NCBI GenBank assembly: GCA_050945515.1
Contig: JBMNTB010000002.1
Coordinates: forward strand, 76,055 to 140,054
Length of the DNA stretch: 64,000 nt
Reading direction: 5' to 3'
Source of the DNA: UBA1046 sp050945515
GTDB lineage: Bacteria; Bacillota; Clostridia; Saccharofermentanales; DTU023
Position numbers and translations under genes: made by a program. This document shows, piece by piece, positions 1 to 7,942 of the stretch; position 1 is the first letter of the stretch, and each line of letters opens with the position of its first letter. A model generated the notes under the pieces. It had not been told where the DNA came from. It was given only the letters and a program-made list of their open reading frames with translations, and ran no database searches.

Positions 1-1
1 A

Positions 2-1042
2 GCATGGTATGAGGAGGAGCTGTTGCCTGGCCAAGAGATTTTAACACGGGCCGGGCTGGAAGCAGTTGTTCTGTCAGGAAAAGACGGACTGGCAATTATT
101 AACGGAACGCAAATTATGGCCGGAATCGGGGCTTTGGCACTTTATGATGCTAAGGATTTGTATTTTGCTGCCAATCTGGCTGCGGCTTTGACTTTTGAAG
201 CTTTGCGCGGGATGACTTCCGCCTACGATAAGAGAATCCAACAGGCGCGACCGCACAGTGGGCAAATTGAGACTGCCAATTTTCTGCTAAAAGCTTTACA
301 AGGCAGTGAATATGTTGACAGTAGACCGGATGCTGTACAAGATCCGTATACCTTGCGTTGCGTTCCTCAAGTTCATGGTGCAGTCATAGATGCCTTAGCA
401 TATGTTGAAAGGGTTCTTGAAACTGAATTTAATTCCGTAACTGATAATCCACTGATCTTTGTAGAAACAGGGGAAGTAATTTCAGGTGGAAACTTCCATG
501 GAGAGCCACTGGCTTTAGCTCTGGATTTTCTGGGTATTGCAGCAGCGGAATTGGCAAATATGTCGGAAAGACGTATTGAGCGCCTGGTTAATCCACAGCT
601 GAATTATGGCTTGCCGGCTTTTTTAGTTAAAAACGGAGGTGTCAATTCCGGCTTGATGATCCCGCAGTATGTGGCAGCTTCGATTGTTTCTGAGAATAAA
701 GTGCTTGCTCATCCGGCCAGTGTCGATTCCATTCCGTCATCCGCTAATAAGGAAGATCATGTTAGCATGGGGGCCATTGCTGCCCGCAAAGCGAAGCAGA
801 TTGTGGATAATGTACGGCGGGTGCTGGCTATTGAATTTCTTGCTGCCGCCCAGGCTTTAGACGTACAGGCGAAAAAGAAGCTGGGCCAAGCTACGTCGGA
901 GCTCTATGATAGGATTAGAGAGAGAGTACCGACCTTGAAAAAAGATAGGGTATTGTCTGACAACATGAATGAACTGGAAGATATGCTTTCAGATCCTGTA
1001 TTTTATCAAGACATGCGGCAAGTGCTGAGAGAAACAGATTGA
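2..1042 (+). CDS. hutH: Histidine ammonia-lyase, C-terminal part (cut by window edge)
   Basis: Catalyses non-oxidative deamination of L-histidine to trans-urocanate, the first step of histidine degradation in the cytosol. The reading frame is open to the first base, so the gene starts outside the window. About 160 N-terminal residues are missing, including the Ala-Ser-Gly triad that forms the MIO cofactor. What remains is typical of the family: LALINGTQ-like segment (GLAIINGTQ), YTLRCVPQVHGA, a TDNPLIF segment, GGNFHGEP, and NKEDHVSMG near the C-terminus. A TTG at 23 is not the true start because the protein similarity continues upstream of it (WYEEELLPG). It is followed after 21 bases by the next hut gene, so it is the visible head of a hut operon. 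Family assignment is firm; a phenylalanine/tyrosine ammonia-lyase is less likely given the hut neighbours. Confidence 0.95.
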   Translation, partial: AWYEEELLPGQEILTRAGLEAVVLSGKDGLAIINGTQIMAGIGALALYDAKDLYFAANLAAALTFEALRGMTSAYDKRIQQARPHSGQIETANFLLKALQGSEYVDSRPDAVQDPYTLRCVPQVHGAVIDALAYVERVLETEFNSVTDNPLIFVETGEVISGGNFHGEPLALALDFLGIAAAELANMSERRIERLVNPQLNYGLPAFLVKNGGVNSGLMIPQYVAASIVSENKVLAHPASVDSIPSSANKEDHVSMGAIAARKAKQIVDNVRRVLAIEFLAAAQALDVQAKKKLGQATSELYDRIRERVPTLKKDRVLSDNMNELEDMLSDPVFYQDMRQVLRETD

Positions 1043-1063
1043 AAATAATAATGGAGGATCAAT

Positions 1064-1969
1064 ATGTTTTCACAGGTGATTGAGTGTATTCCTAATTTTA
1101 GTGAAGGTAAAGACTCTGCAAAATTGCAGCGAATCATTGCTCCTTTTTATCAGGATGAGCAAATCAGGGTATTAGATTACAGTCTCGATGCCGATCATAA
1201 TCGGGCCGTCGTTACCATTATCGGTACCTATGAAGGATTGAAGCGTACTGTTCCGTGTGTAATTGGCCTGGCCCAGCAAGAGATAGATCTGAGAGTTCAT
1301 CGGGGTGCTCATCCCAGAATGGGAGCTACGGATGTCTGTCCTTTTGTGCCGATTAGAAATACTGATATGGAGACCTGTGTACAGCTTGCACGCGAGGTGG
1401 CGGAAATTGTTGCTGCCGATTATAAAATTCCGGTTTTCCTTTATGAAAAATCGGCAACTAGCCCAGGTAGAGAGAATTTGGCCAGAATTCGCAAAGGTGA
1501 ATTTGAGGGCATGAAAGAAAAAATGCTGGCCGATGAGTGGAAACCTGATTTTGGACCGGGACAGCCGCATGAAACGGCTGGTGTAACTGCTATAGGAGCC
1601 AGGATGCCCTTAATTGCCTACAATATTAATTTAGGCACTTCAGAATTTAAAATTGCGGATGAAATTGCCCGCAAGGTGCGATTTGTAGGTGGAGGACTTC
1701 GTTTTGTCAAAGCTATGGGCGTTGCTCTTGAGAAAAGAAATATCGTCCAGATTTCGATGAATTTAACCGATTATACTAAAAGCAGTCTGTATCAGGTTAT
1801 GGAATTGGTGCGGGCTGAAGCTAGACGGTATGGTGTACCGGTGGTAGGAAGTGAAATAGTAGGTCTGTCACCTTTAGCAGCTCTGCTTGATGCTGCTAGC
1901 TATTATTTGCAACTAGAGGACTTTGGGCTTGATCAGGTGATTGAATCACGGCTCTTAGATGCTGAATGA
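1064..1969 (+). CDS. ftcD: Glutamate formimidoyltransferase
   Basis: Transfers the formimino group from N-formimino-L-glutamate to tetrahydrofolate, giving glutamate and 5-formimino-THF. The protein is 301 residues and opens with the family signature IECIPNFSEG. Further typical stretches are DADHNRAVVT, HRGAHPRMGATDVCPF and YNINLGT. It corresponds to the N-terminal half of mammalian FTCD; the cyclodeaminase half is encoded separately two genes downstream. The ATG has a GGAGG site 7 bases upstream (1052-1056). It overlaps hutI by 11 bases if hutI starts at 1959. Its presence means histidine is degraded by the folate route rather than by formiminoglutamase (HutG). Confidence 0.93.
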   Translation: MFSQVIECIPNFSEGKDSAKLQRIIAPFYQDEQIRVLDYSLDADHNRAVVTIIGTYEGLKRTVPCVIGLAQQEIDLRVHRGAHPRMGATDVCPFVPIRNTDMETCVQLAREVAEIVAADYKIPVFLYEKSATSPGRENLARIRKGEFEGMKEKMLADEWKPDFGPGQPHETAGVTAIGARMPLIAYNINLGTSEFKIADEIARKVRFVGGGLRFVKAMGVALEKRNIVQISMNLTDYTKSSLYQVMELVRAEARRYGVPVVGSEIVGLSPLAALLDAASYYLQLEDFGLDQVIESRLLDAE

Positions 1970-3218
1970 TAACGGTATTGATAATATGAGTGAGAAAAGG
2001 ACTATTATCCGTTCGCAGGCAATATTTACTGCTGAGAAAGGTCAGCCTGAGCTGTTGGATGGTTATATAAATGTGGAAAACGGCCTGATTACTGAGGTTG
2101 CTGCCGGTGAGATACCTGTTGCTGCCAAAGCCAGTCATTTGCTGATTGATGTTGGTGACCATATGGTACTTCCCGGCTTTATTGATCCGCATACACATCT
2201 GGTACATGGCGGTATGCGTGAACAAGAGCTGGCTTGGAAATTGGCAGGCAAATCATATATGGAGATTCATGAAATTGGCGGCATTCTAAGTACTGTAAAA
2301 GCTACCAGAAGCCTGACAGAGCAAGAATTATATGATAAAGCCCGGGAAACGCTTGATCGTATGCTCACTTTTGGTACCACCACTGTTGAAGCCAAAAGCG
2401 GATATGGATTGGATTTGGAAACCGAGTTGCGGTGTTTGCAAGTTGCTGATTGTTTAAATGCCCTGCACCCTATTGACATTGTGAGCACATATATGGGGGC
2501 CCATGCCTTACCTCCTGAGTTTGCCGGAGACGTACATGGCTATGTCGATTTTATTTTGACGCAAGTGATGCCGGTGATTAGAGAGCGAGGACTGGCAGAA
2601 TTTTGTGATATCTTCTGTGAAGAAGGAATCTTTGATCTTGATGTTTCACGCCGGTTTTTACAAAAAGCTAAGGGAATGGGCTTTTTGCTGAAAGTACATG
2701 CCGATGAGATTGTTCCGCTTGGGGGGGCGGAGCTGGCTGCAGAAATGGGAGCAGTATCGGCCGAACATCTGATGGCAATTTCAGATTATGGGATTGAGAG
2801 ATTGGCTGAAGCCGGTACAGTGGCGGTTCTTTTGCCGGCCACGACTTTTTTCCTGATGGCGGATAAATATGCTCCTGCCCGCAAAATGCTCGATCAGGGA
2901 GTTAGAGTAGCTCTGGCTACTGACTACAATCCCGGCAGCAGCCCCACAGAGAATATCCAGGTTGCTATGTCACATGCCTGTTTCGGCATGAAAATGCAAC
3001 CGGGAGAGATCCTGACGGCAGTTACTATTGAAGCGGCACATGCTCTGCGCAGAGAGACTGAAATAGGATCACTGGCTCCCGGCAAAAGGGCGGACATTCT
3101 GATCACGGATGTCCGTTCCCCGGCGGAGCTGATTTATAGATTTGGAGTGAATCATATTGTTGAAGTTTATAAGGGGGGTAAGTTGGTAGCAAAACAGGGG
3201 AGGGTCTGTTATGAGTAA
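1959..3218 (+). CDS. hutI: Imidazolonepropionase
   Basis: Hydrolyses 4-imidazolone-5-propionate to N-formimino-L-glutamate, the third step of histidine breakdown. It is an amidohydrolase-superfamily enzyme of about 410-419 residues. The metal-binding motif is visible as GFIDPHTHLVHGG, with further family blocks EAKSGYGLDLETE, LKVHADE, SAEHL and LATDYNPGS. The start is uncertain: ATG 1959 overlaps the previous gene, while ATG 1986 gives the more usual N-terminus MSEKRT; neither has a strong ribosome binding site. It ends inside the start of fchA (8-base overlap), indicating tight coupling. Urocanase (hutU) is not in the window and probably lies upstream of hutH or elsewhere. Confidence 0.95.
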   Translation: MLNDNGIDNMSEKRTIIRSQAIFTAEKGQPELLDGYINVENGLITEVAAGEIPVAAKASHLLIDVGDHMVLPGFIDPHTHLVHGGMREQELAWKLAGKSYMEIHEIGGILSTVKATRSLTEQELYDKARETLDRMLTFGTTTVEAKSGYGLDLETELRCLQVADCLNALHPIDIVSTYMGAHALPPEFAGDVHGYVDFILTQVMPVIRERGLAEFCDIFCEEGIFDLDVSRRFLQKAKGMGFLLKVHADEIVPLGGAELAAEMGAVSAEHLMAISDYGIERLAEAGTVAVLLPATTFFLMADKYAPARKMLDQGVRVALATDYNPGSSPTENIQVAMSHACFGMKMQPGEILTAVTIEAAHALRRETEIGSLAPGKRADILITDVRSPAELIYRFGVNHIVEVYKGGKLVAKQGRVCYE

Positions 3219-3858
3219 ATTGATGGATAAGGCGACGAATGAACTATTGAACTTGGTGGGAAGCTCTGATCCCACACCCGGTGGCGGAAGTATGTCTGCC
3301 TTGGCAGGTGCAGTCGCAGCTCAACTGGGTCAAATGGTTTTTCGCTTGACCGAGGGGAAAAAGTCCTGGGCTGAATTAGACATTCGTCAACAAAAGTTAC
3401 TAGCATTAGATTTTGCTTCGCTGTCAACACTTGCGTTCGAATTGGCACAGCTGGTTGATGAGGACGCGGCAGCCTATAATACTTTTATGTCCGCTCTGCG
3501 TTTGCCTAAAGATACGGATGCTGAGAAGGCAGCGCGCAGCAAGGCTATGAGTGAAGCTAGCTTGCTAGCGATGGAAACTCCCATGCAGATTGCGTTGAAG
3601 GGTTTGGCTGTATTACGCCATCTAGGTGCTTTGGGTCGCTATGGCAACAAGAATTGTTTGTCGGATGTTGGTGTAGCAGCTTATTTGGCACAAGTCTGTG
3701 TTGAAGGCGCTCTCTTGAATGTCAGAATCAATCTTCCCGGGATTGGAGATGAGGAATTGTGTGCGAGGACTAAGAAGTCTATTGCCAGTATTATTAAAGA
3801 TAAAGATGAGTTGGTTACAGAAGTAACTAAAGTAGTGAATGAACGCATGGATTGTTAA
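3211..3858 (+). CDS. fchA: Formimidoyltetrahydrofolate cyclodeaminase
   Basis: Converts 5-formimino-THF to 5,10-methenyl-THF with release of ammonia, returning the one-carbon unit from histidine to the folate pool. The 215-residue protein is almost entirely the cyclodeaminase (FTCD_C) domain. The signature near the N-terminus is DPTPGGGSMSALAGA, followed by the helical segments expected for this all-alpha fold. It is the last gene of the hut cluster and overlaps the end of hutI by 8 bases, which argues for translational coupling. The ATG has an AGGGGAGG-type site just upstream. No terminator of the classic type is visible directly after it. Confidence 0.92.
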   Translation: MSKLMDKATNELLNLVGSSDPTPGGGSMSALAGAVAAQLGQMVFRLTEGKKSWAELDIRQQKLLALDFASLSTLAFELAQLVDEDAAAYNTFMSALRLPKDTDAEKAARSKAMSEASLLAMETPMQIALKGLAVLRHLGALGRYGNKNCLSDVGVAAYLAQVCVEGALLNVRINLPGIGDEELCARTKKSIASIIKDKDELVTEVTKVVNERMDC

Positions 3859-3910
3859 TCCAGGGCGATCCGTGGGCGCCTTCGGCACAAAAGTATTAGA
3901 AATATACGAC

Positions 3911-3940
3911 TTGCCATAAACAGGCTTGTTCGCATAGAAT
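3911..3940 (+). promoter_or_regulatory. Putative sigma-A promoter for the TPP-riboswitch operon
   Basis: TTGCCA (3911-3916) and TAGAAT (3935-3940) are separated by 18 bases and lie just ahead of the TPP aptamer, so transcription would start at about 3947. Confidence 0.6.
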
Positions 3941-3946
3941 AGATAT

Positions 3947-4027
3947 TGTTCAGGGGAGCTTTAATAGCTGAGAGGACTGTAGTCGACCCTAGAACCTGAA
4001 CCGGATAATACCGGCGGAGGGAGAACA
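3947..4027 (+). ncRNA. TPP riboswitch (THI element) aptamer
   Basis: Conserved THI-box features are present in order: GGGGAGC (3953-3959), GCTGAGAGG (3967-3975), ACCCT (3987-3991), GAACCTGAACCGG (3993-4004), a GATAATACCGG-type segment (4004-4014) and GGAGGGA (4016-4022). The closing P1 helix can form between TGTTC (3947-3951) and GAACA (4023-4027). It lies upstream of a ThiXYZ-type ABC transporter, the expected kind of target. The expression platform downstream is described separately. Thiamin pyrophosphate binding is expected to switch the transporter off. Confidence 0.95.
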
Positions 4028-4047
4028 GTTAATTGGGATTTTTATTT

Positions 4048-4074
4048 GACCTCCGCCATACAGGAGGTTTTTTT
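4048..4074 (+). terminator. Riboswitch-controlled intrinsic terminator
   Basis: ACCTCC (4049-4054) pairs with GGAGGT (4063-4068), followed by seven T residues (4068-4074). The 5' arm region CCTCCGCC (4050-4057) is exactly complementary to GGCGGAGG (4013-4020) inside the 3' part of the TPP aptamer. Aptamer folding with ligand would trap that segment and free the terminator; without ligand the two segments can pair as an antiterminator. Confidence 0.85.
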
Positions 4075-4202
4075 GTCCATAATTTCTCAGATACTTTGCT
4101 ATCAGTCAGCCTGCGGCTGTTGTCTTGGCTGCCGATATCTCCACGGCAGATTAAGGCTGATATATTGTTTTATATTGTTTAAGTCAGGGATGGTATAGCT
4201 GA

Positions 4203-4985
4203 ATGTGGTCTAGGTTTCGAAAAGCTATTCCCGCATTGATAGTATTGGCAATGATGCTTGGCATGTTGCAAGTTCTTTCTATGGCTAAAATAATTCACTC
4301 TTTTGTATTGCCGGCCCCGGCGTCTGTATTTTCAGCACTTATTACGCAGAGAGAGATTCTATGGCTGCATTGTCGAGAAACTCTGACAATTGCGTCCTTA
4401 GGTTTTATTCTGAGTGTCATTTTAGGAATTATTATTGCCTTGTTAATGGATGCTTTTACTTTAGTTTATCGGGCCTTATATCCCTTATTGGTGGTCTCAC
4501 AGACGATTCCCACCATGATTATTACTCCTGTTATAGTCCTGATGTTTGGATATGGGGTGGTGCCGAGATTAATTGTGGTTTTGTTGGTCTGCTTTTTCCC
4601 AGTTGCTATCAATCTACTTCAGGGTTTTTCTGATGTCGACAGAGACCAGATTAAATTGATGCACTCACTGGGTGCCAATAAGTGGGAAATACTTCGTCAT
4701 GTCAAATTCCCGTCAAGCTTGGTTCATCTGTTCTCCGGTATCAGGATTTCTGCTACCTATTGTGTGATGGCTGCTGTCCTGGCGGAATGGTCCGGAGGTA
4801 TGTCCGGCCTGGGCATTTATATGCTAAGAACGAAGAGGGCATACAGTTTTGATCACATGTTTGCCTCAATCATTTTGATAATTATACTGAGTCTTCTGCT
4901 TTACTATTTTGTTATTGTTGTTGAGCGTCTGGTAATGCCCTGGCAGAGGGCGACAGCTACTTTTGATTTACGGAGGGAAAAATGA
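4203..4985 (+). CDS. thiX: ABC transporter permease, thiamin-precursor (ThiX-like)
   Basis: Inner-membrane permease of 260 residues from the BPD/SsuC-TauC-like family with about six membrane helices. The cytoplasmic EAA-like loop is visible as MHSLGANKWEILRHVKFPS at roughly residues 150-170, the coupling site for the ATPase. It is the first gene behind a TPP riboswitch and is followed by an NMT1/THI5-like binding protein and an ATPase, so the likely substrate is the thiamin pyrimidine HMP or a breakdown product such as formyl-aminopyrimidine. It overlaps the next gene by 4 bases (ATGA). Substrate identity is inferred from the riboswitch and the binding protein, not from the permease itself. 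Confidence 0.85.
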   Translation: MWSRFRKAIPALIVLAMMLGMLQVLSMAKIIHSFVLPAPASVFSALITQREILWLHCRETLTIASLGFILSVILGIIIALLMDAFTLVYRALYPLLVVSQTIPTMIITPVIVLMFGYGVVPRLIVVLLVCFFPVAINLLQGFSDVDRDQIKLMHSLGANKWEILRHVKFPSSLVHLFSGIRISATYCVMAAVLAEWSGGMSGLGIYMLRTKRAYSFDHMFASIILIIILSLLLYYFVIVVERLVMPWQRATATFDLRREK

Positions 4986-5989
4986 AAATAGCAAGAATTA
5001 TTCTGATTATTTTAATCATATCGGTATTGATTGTATTTATTGTTTCCTGTCAGAAACAAAATAGTAGGGAAGCAGAACATATAAATACACAACTGCAAAA
5101 AATTACCTTTGCCTTAGACTGGACTCCTAATACAAATCACTCGGGGCTGTTTCTGGCACAACAGCAGGGTTTTTATGCTGAAGAGGGCCTAGATATAGAC
5201 TTTCAAGAATCTGATATGAATTTTATTGAAATGGTCGCTACAGGGAGTGCCCCTTTTGGCATTGCCAGTCAGGAGCAGGTTCTACAGGCCAGATCTTCAG
5301 AGGCAGAAATACCGATTGTAGCAGTGGCAGCAATTCTGCAGCACAATACTTCCGGTTTTGCATCTCCAGCGGGGCGCGGGATTAAAACTCCCCGTGATTT
5401 TGAAGATAAAACCTATAGCGGTTGGGGTACAGAATTGGAGTTAGCTTTTATTGAGACCTTAATGGAACAAGAGGAGGCTGATTTTGCCAAAGTAAATATT
5501 ATCAATCAGTCAGCTAGTAATTATATTGCAGCAATGGAGTCTGAAGCTGACTTCGCCTGGATTTATTGGGGTTGGGATGGTATTAATTGCGAATTGCAAG
5601 ATTATCCTCTCAATTTTATTCTCCTTCAGGATATTGATCCTAGGCTAGATTTTTATTCGCCGACAATCATTACCAATGAAACTGTAATTAATGATAATCC
5701 GGAGCTGATCAGACGTTTTCTGCGAGCGACAGCCAAGGGCTATTCACTTGCAGTTGCGGAGCCTGATAAAGCAGTGGAGGCTGTTCTGGAAATGGCACCG
5801 GAGCTTGACAGAGAACTAGTATCAGCGAGCCAAAAGTGGCTGAGTATGAAGTATATCGATGATGCATCCGTCTGGGGCACGATGAAACTTGAGATTTGGT
5901 TGAGCTTCAAAGACTGGATGTTGCAGTATGGAGTGCTGGACAACGATTTAGATCCGGCGCAGGCATTTACCAATGACTATTTGCCGTGA
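4982..5989 (+). CDS. thiY: ABC transporter substrate-binding lipoprotein, ThiY-like (NMT1/THI5 family)
   Basis: Extracytoplasmic binding protein of 335 residues. A hydrophobic signal segment ends in a lipobox-like IVSC with Cys at about residue 23, so it should be lipid-anchored. The mature part begins with FALDWTPNTNHSGLFLA, the hallmark of the NMT1/THI5-like pyrimidine-precursor binding family, followed by QQGFYAEEGLDIDF. ThiY proteins bind formyl-aminomethyl-pyrimidine or HMP and hand it to ThiX/ThiZ. The gene overlaps thiX by 4 bases and thiZ by 17 bases. Together with the TPP riboswitch this is good support for a salvage transporter for the thiamin pyrimidine moiety. Confidence 0.9.
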   Translation: MKIARIILIILIISVLIVFIVSCQKQNSREAEHINTQLQKITFALDWTPNTNHSGLFLAQQQGFYAEEGLDIDFQESDMNFIEMVATGSAPFGIASQEQVLQARSSEAEIPIVAVAAILQHNTSGFASPAGRGIKTPRDFEDKTYSGWGTELELAFIETLMEQEEADFAKVNIINQSASNYIAAMESEADFAWIYWGWDGINCELQDYPLNFILLQDIDPRLDFYSPTIITNETVINDNPELIRRFLRATAKGYSLAVAEPDKAVEAVLEMAPELDRELVSASQKWLSMKYIDDASVWGTMKLEIWLSFKDWMLQYGVLDNDLDPAQAFTNDYLP

Positions 5990-6767
5990 TAATAATATAG
6001 TTTTGAGAGCCAAGGGGCTGGGGCGGGCATTTAAGCAAGATTCGTGGGTTTTGCGAGATATAAGCCTGGAGCTGAGGCGAGGTGAATTTGCTGCTGTATT
6101 GGGCTTGTCCGGAAGTGGCAAGACTACTTTGTTTAATATTTTGGCAGGCCTGGATCAACCGGATCTTGGTTCGGTTGAAGTGAATGAAACAATAGGTTAT
6201 ATGATGCAGAAAGATTTGCTCTTGCCCTGGAAGCGCATCATAGACAATATTACGTTACCGTTAATTATCCGTGGAGTTGCGCGTCGTGAGGCAGAACGCA
6301 GGGCATTGCTTCATCTGCCAACATTTGGACTGGAAGGGCTGGAGAGAAGTTGGCCGGCTCAACTGTCAGGCGGAGAGAGACAACGTGCTGCTTTGTTGCG
6401 GACCTATCTTCACGCCGGCACAATAATGCTGCTTGATGAACCCTTCGCCGGCCTTGATGCCATTACTCGCGAGAATATGCAGCAATGGCTTAAAAATATC
6501 TGCAATGAACTGAAGCTGACTATTTTATTAATTACTCATGATATTGAAGAAGCCATTAATTTGGCTGACACGATCTATGTTCTGTCTTCCGATCGGCCGG
6601 CCGGTCTCCATCCGCCGATCAAGCTGGCGGATTCTTTGGCTCCAATATCGAATAAACATAGTGATGAAAATTATGTAGCAGGACCAACGTTACAGAGCAT
6701 ATATCGTCAAGATCCCGGACTTAAACAACAAGTCAGGGAATTGCTTTACACATCTTTACGAACTTAG
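5973..6767 (+). CDS. thiZ: ABC transporter ATP-binding protein, ThiZ-like
   Basis: Cytoplasmic ATPase of 264 residues for the ThiXY importer. Walker A is GLSGSGKTT (about residue 46-54), the ABC signature is LSGGERQRAALLR, Walker B is IMLLDEPFAGLD and the switch histidine is in LLITHD. Family-level resemblance is to SsuB/TauB-type ATPases. It overlaps thiY by 17 bases at its start and its last four bases overlap the stop of the convergent pseudouridine synthase gene, so no terminator fits between them. Confidence 0.9.
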   Translation: MTICRDNNIVLRAKGLGRAFKQDSWVLRDISLELRRGEFAAVLGLSGSGKTTLFNILAGLDQPDLGSVEVNETIGYMMQKDLLLPWKRIIDNITLPLIIRGVARREAERRALLHLPTFGLEGLERSWPAQLSGGERQRAALLRTYLHAGTIMLLDEPFAGLDAITRENMQQWLKNICNELKLTILLITHDIEEAINLADTIYVLSSDRPAGLHPPIKLADSLAPISNKHSDENYVAGPTLQSIYRQDPGLKQQVRELLYTSLRT

Positions 6768-7732
6768 TTGCAGTTGATCTTAACGGTAATATTCAATTGT
6801 TTAAACAAAGAATCCAGATCCGGAGTCAGGTCCGCATTAATGGCAATAGTCTGGCGAGAAGCAACATGCTCGAATTCCAAATGGCAGGCGTGGAGAGCAT
6901 GGCGATTAATTAAATTATCAGTTAGTATCTGTTCCGGTTGGCAAAGAGCCAGTGCTTTCGGTAGAAGATCCGGCCTGACATAGTCTTGTTCAGTGGTAAT
7001 ATTTGTTAATTGTTGTAGGCCATACATGGTATCTCCGACCAGAGGATGAGCATACCATAGGCAATGCAGCCTGATCTGATGAGTACGCCCTGTTAGCAGT
7101 TCAAAGGACACCAGTGAAACATTAGCATCAGTTGAGTAGGCAATCTCTCGATAAAGAGTGATTGCTTCTTTACCGTCAGGATGGATTACTCGTCGCATGA
7201 AACTATCCTCACTGCGTTTGACGGATCCGGTGAGGATGCCGCGAGGCGGGAAGAAACGACCATGTACCAGACCAAGATATATTTTTTTCATCTTCTGAGT
7301 TGATGTAAAATGGTGCGCAAAGGCCATTCTGGCGATCAGAATGACACCACTTGTTTCACGGTCAAGTCTGAGAATAGGATGTAAAGGAGTAGTTGACAGT
7401 CGATCAGTAATAGTTCCTGTATTATGAGTTGCTGTTGGATGAATGACTTGGCCGGGTTTTTTATTAATGGCGACATACCAGTCGTCAATATAGATAACAT
7501 CTAATTCAGGATCTTGTCGTAAGGCAGTTTGATCCTGGGGTTCAGGCAAGCTTATCAACAGAATATCCCCTGAGCTTATGCGGTCGATCAGGCGCAAAGA
7601 ACGACCGTTACCGGTGATGCTACCCAGTCGTCGGATTTTTTTCAGCAGTCTGTTAGAGAAACCGGCCTGAGTTAAAACCTGCCGGACTGTTTTCTGATCA
7701 TCTTTGTTCTGGCATTTCCAAGTAAAAATCAT
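6764..7732 (-). CDS. RluA-family RNA pseudouridine synthase
   Basis: Isomerises uridine to pseudouridine in ribosomal RNA. The 322-residue protein has an N-terminal S4-like region and a PseudoU_synth_2 domain. Diagnostic motifs are HPTATHNTGT, LHPILRLDRETSG (catalytic Asp in the RLDRETSG core) and ELLTGRTHQIRLHC. It is one of three RluA-type proteins in the window, so its exact rRNA or tRNA position cannot be told. It stands alone on the minus strand between thiZ and rny and ends convergently with thiZ. Confidence 0.9.
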   Translation of the reverse strand: MIFTWKCQNKDDQKTVRQVLTQAGFSNRLLKKIRRLGSITGNGRSLRLIDRISSGDILLISLPEPQDQTALRQDPELDVIYIDDWYVAINKKPGQVIHPTATHNTGTITDRLSTTPLHPILRLDRETSGVILIARMAFAHHFTSTQKMKKIYLGLVHGRFFPPRGILTGSVKRSEDSFMRRVIHPDGKEAITLYREIAYSTDANVSLVSFELLTGRTHQIRLHCLWYAHPLVGDTMYGLQQLTNITTEQDYVRPDLLPKALALCQPEQILTDNLINRHALHACHLEFEHVASRQTIAINADLTPDLDSLFKQLNITVKINCN

Positions 7733-7787
7733 TTCTATTATATTTTACTATAATCTTTACTTATCTTTATTGGAAAGGATCCTAGAG

Positions 7788-7823
7788 ACCGGGTTGTGAA
7801 CCGGGCGTGAACCGGGTTGTGAA
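7788..7823. repeat. Short tandem repeat upstream of rny
   Basis: ACCGGGTTGTGA (7788-7799) and the same 12-mer at 7811-7822 flank a related 11-mer ACCGGGCGTGA, giving about three head-to-tail copies. They sit immediately upstream of the -35 box of the proposed rny promoter. Confidence 0.75.
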
Positions 7824-7827
7824 TAAA

Positions 7828-7855
7828 TTGACAGATATGCACCTTTATCTATAAA
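7828..7855 (+). promoter_or_regulatory. Putative promoter for rny
   Basis: TTGACA (7828-7833) and TATAAA (7850-7855) with a 16-base spacer. An alternative -10, TAAAAT at 7852-7857, gives an 18-base spacer. Confidence 0.6.
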
Positions 7856-7942
7856 ATACAGGGTAGTATTCACGGCGCCTCAGCGGGCGTTGCTTATGTT
7901 TTAACTCGCAACTTGAAAAATTAATTATGGAGGTGATTAGAC

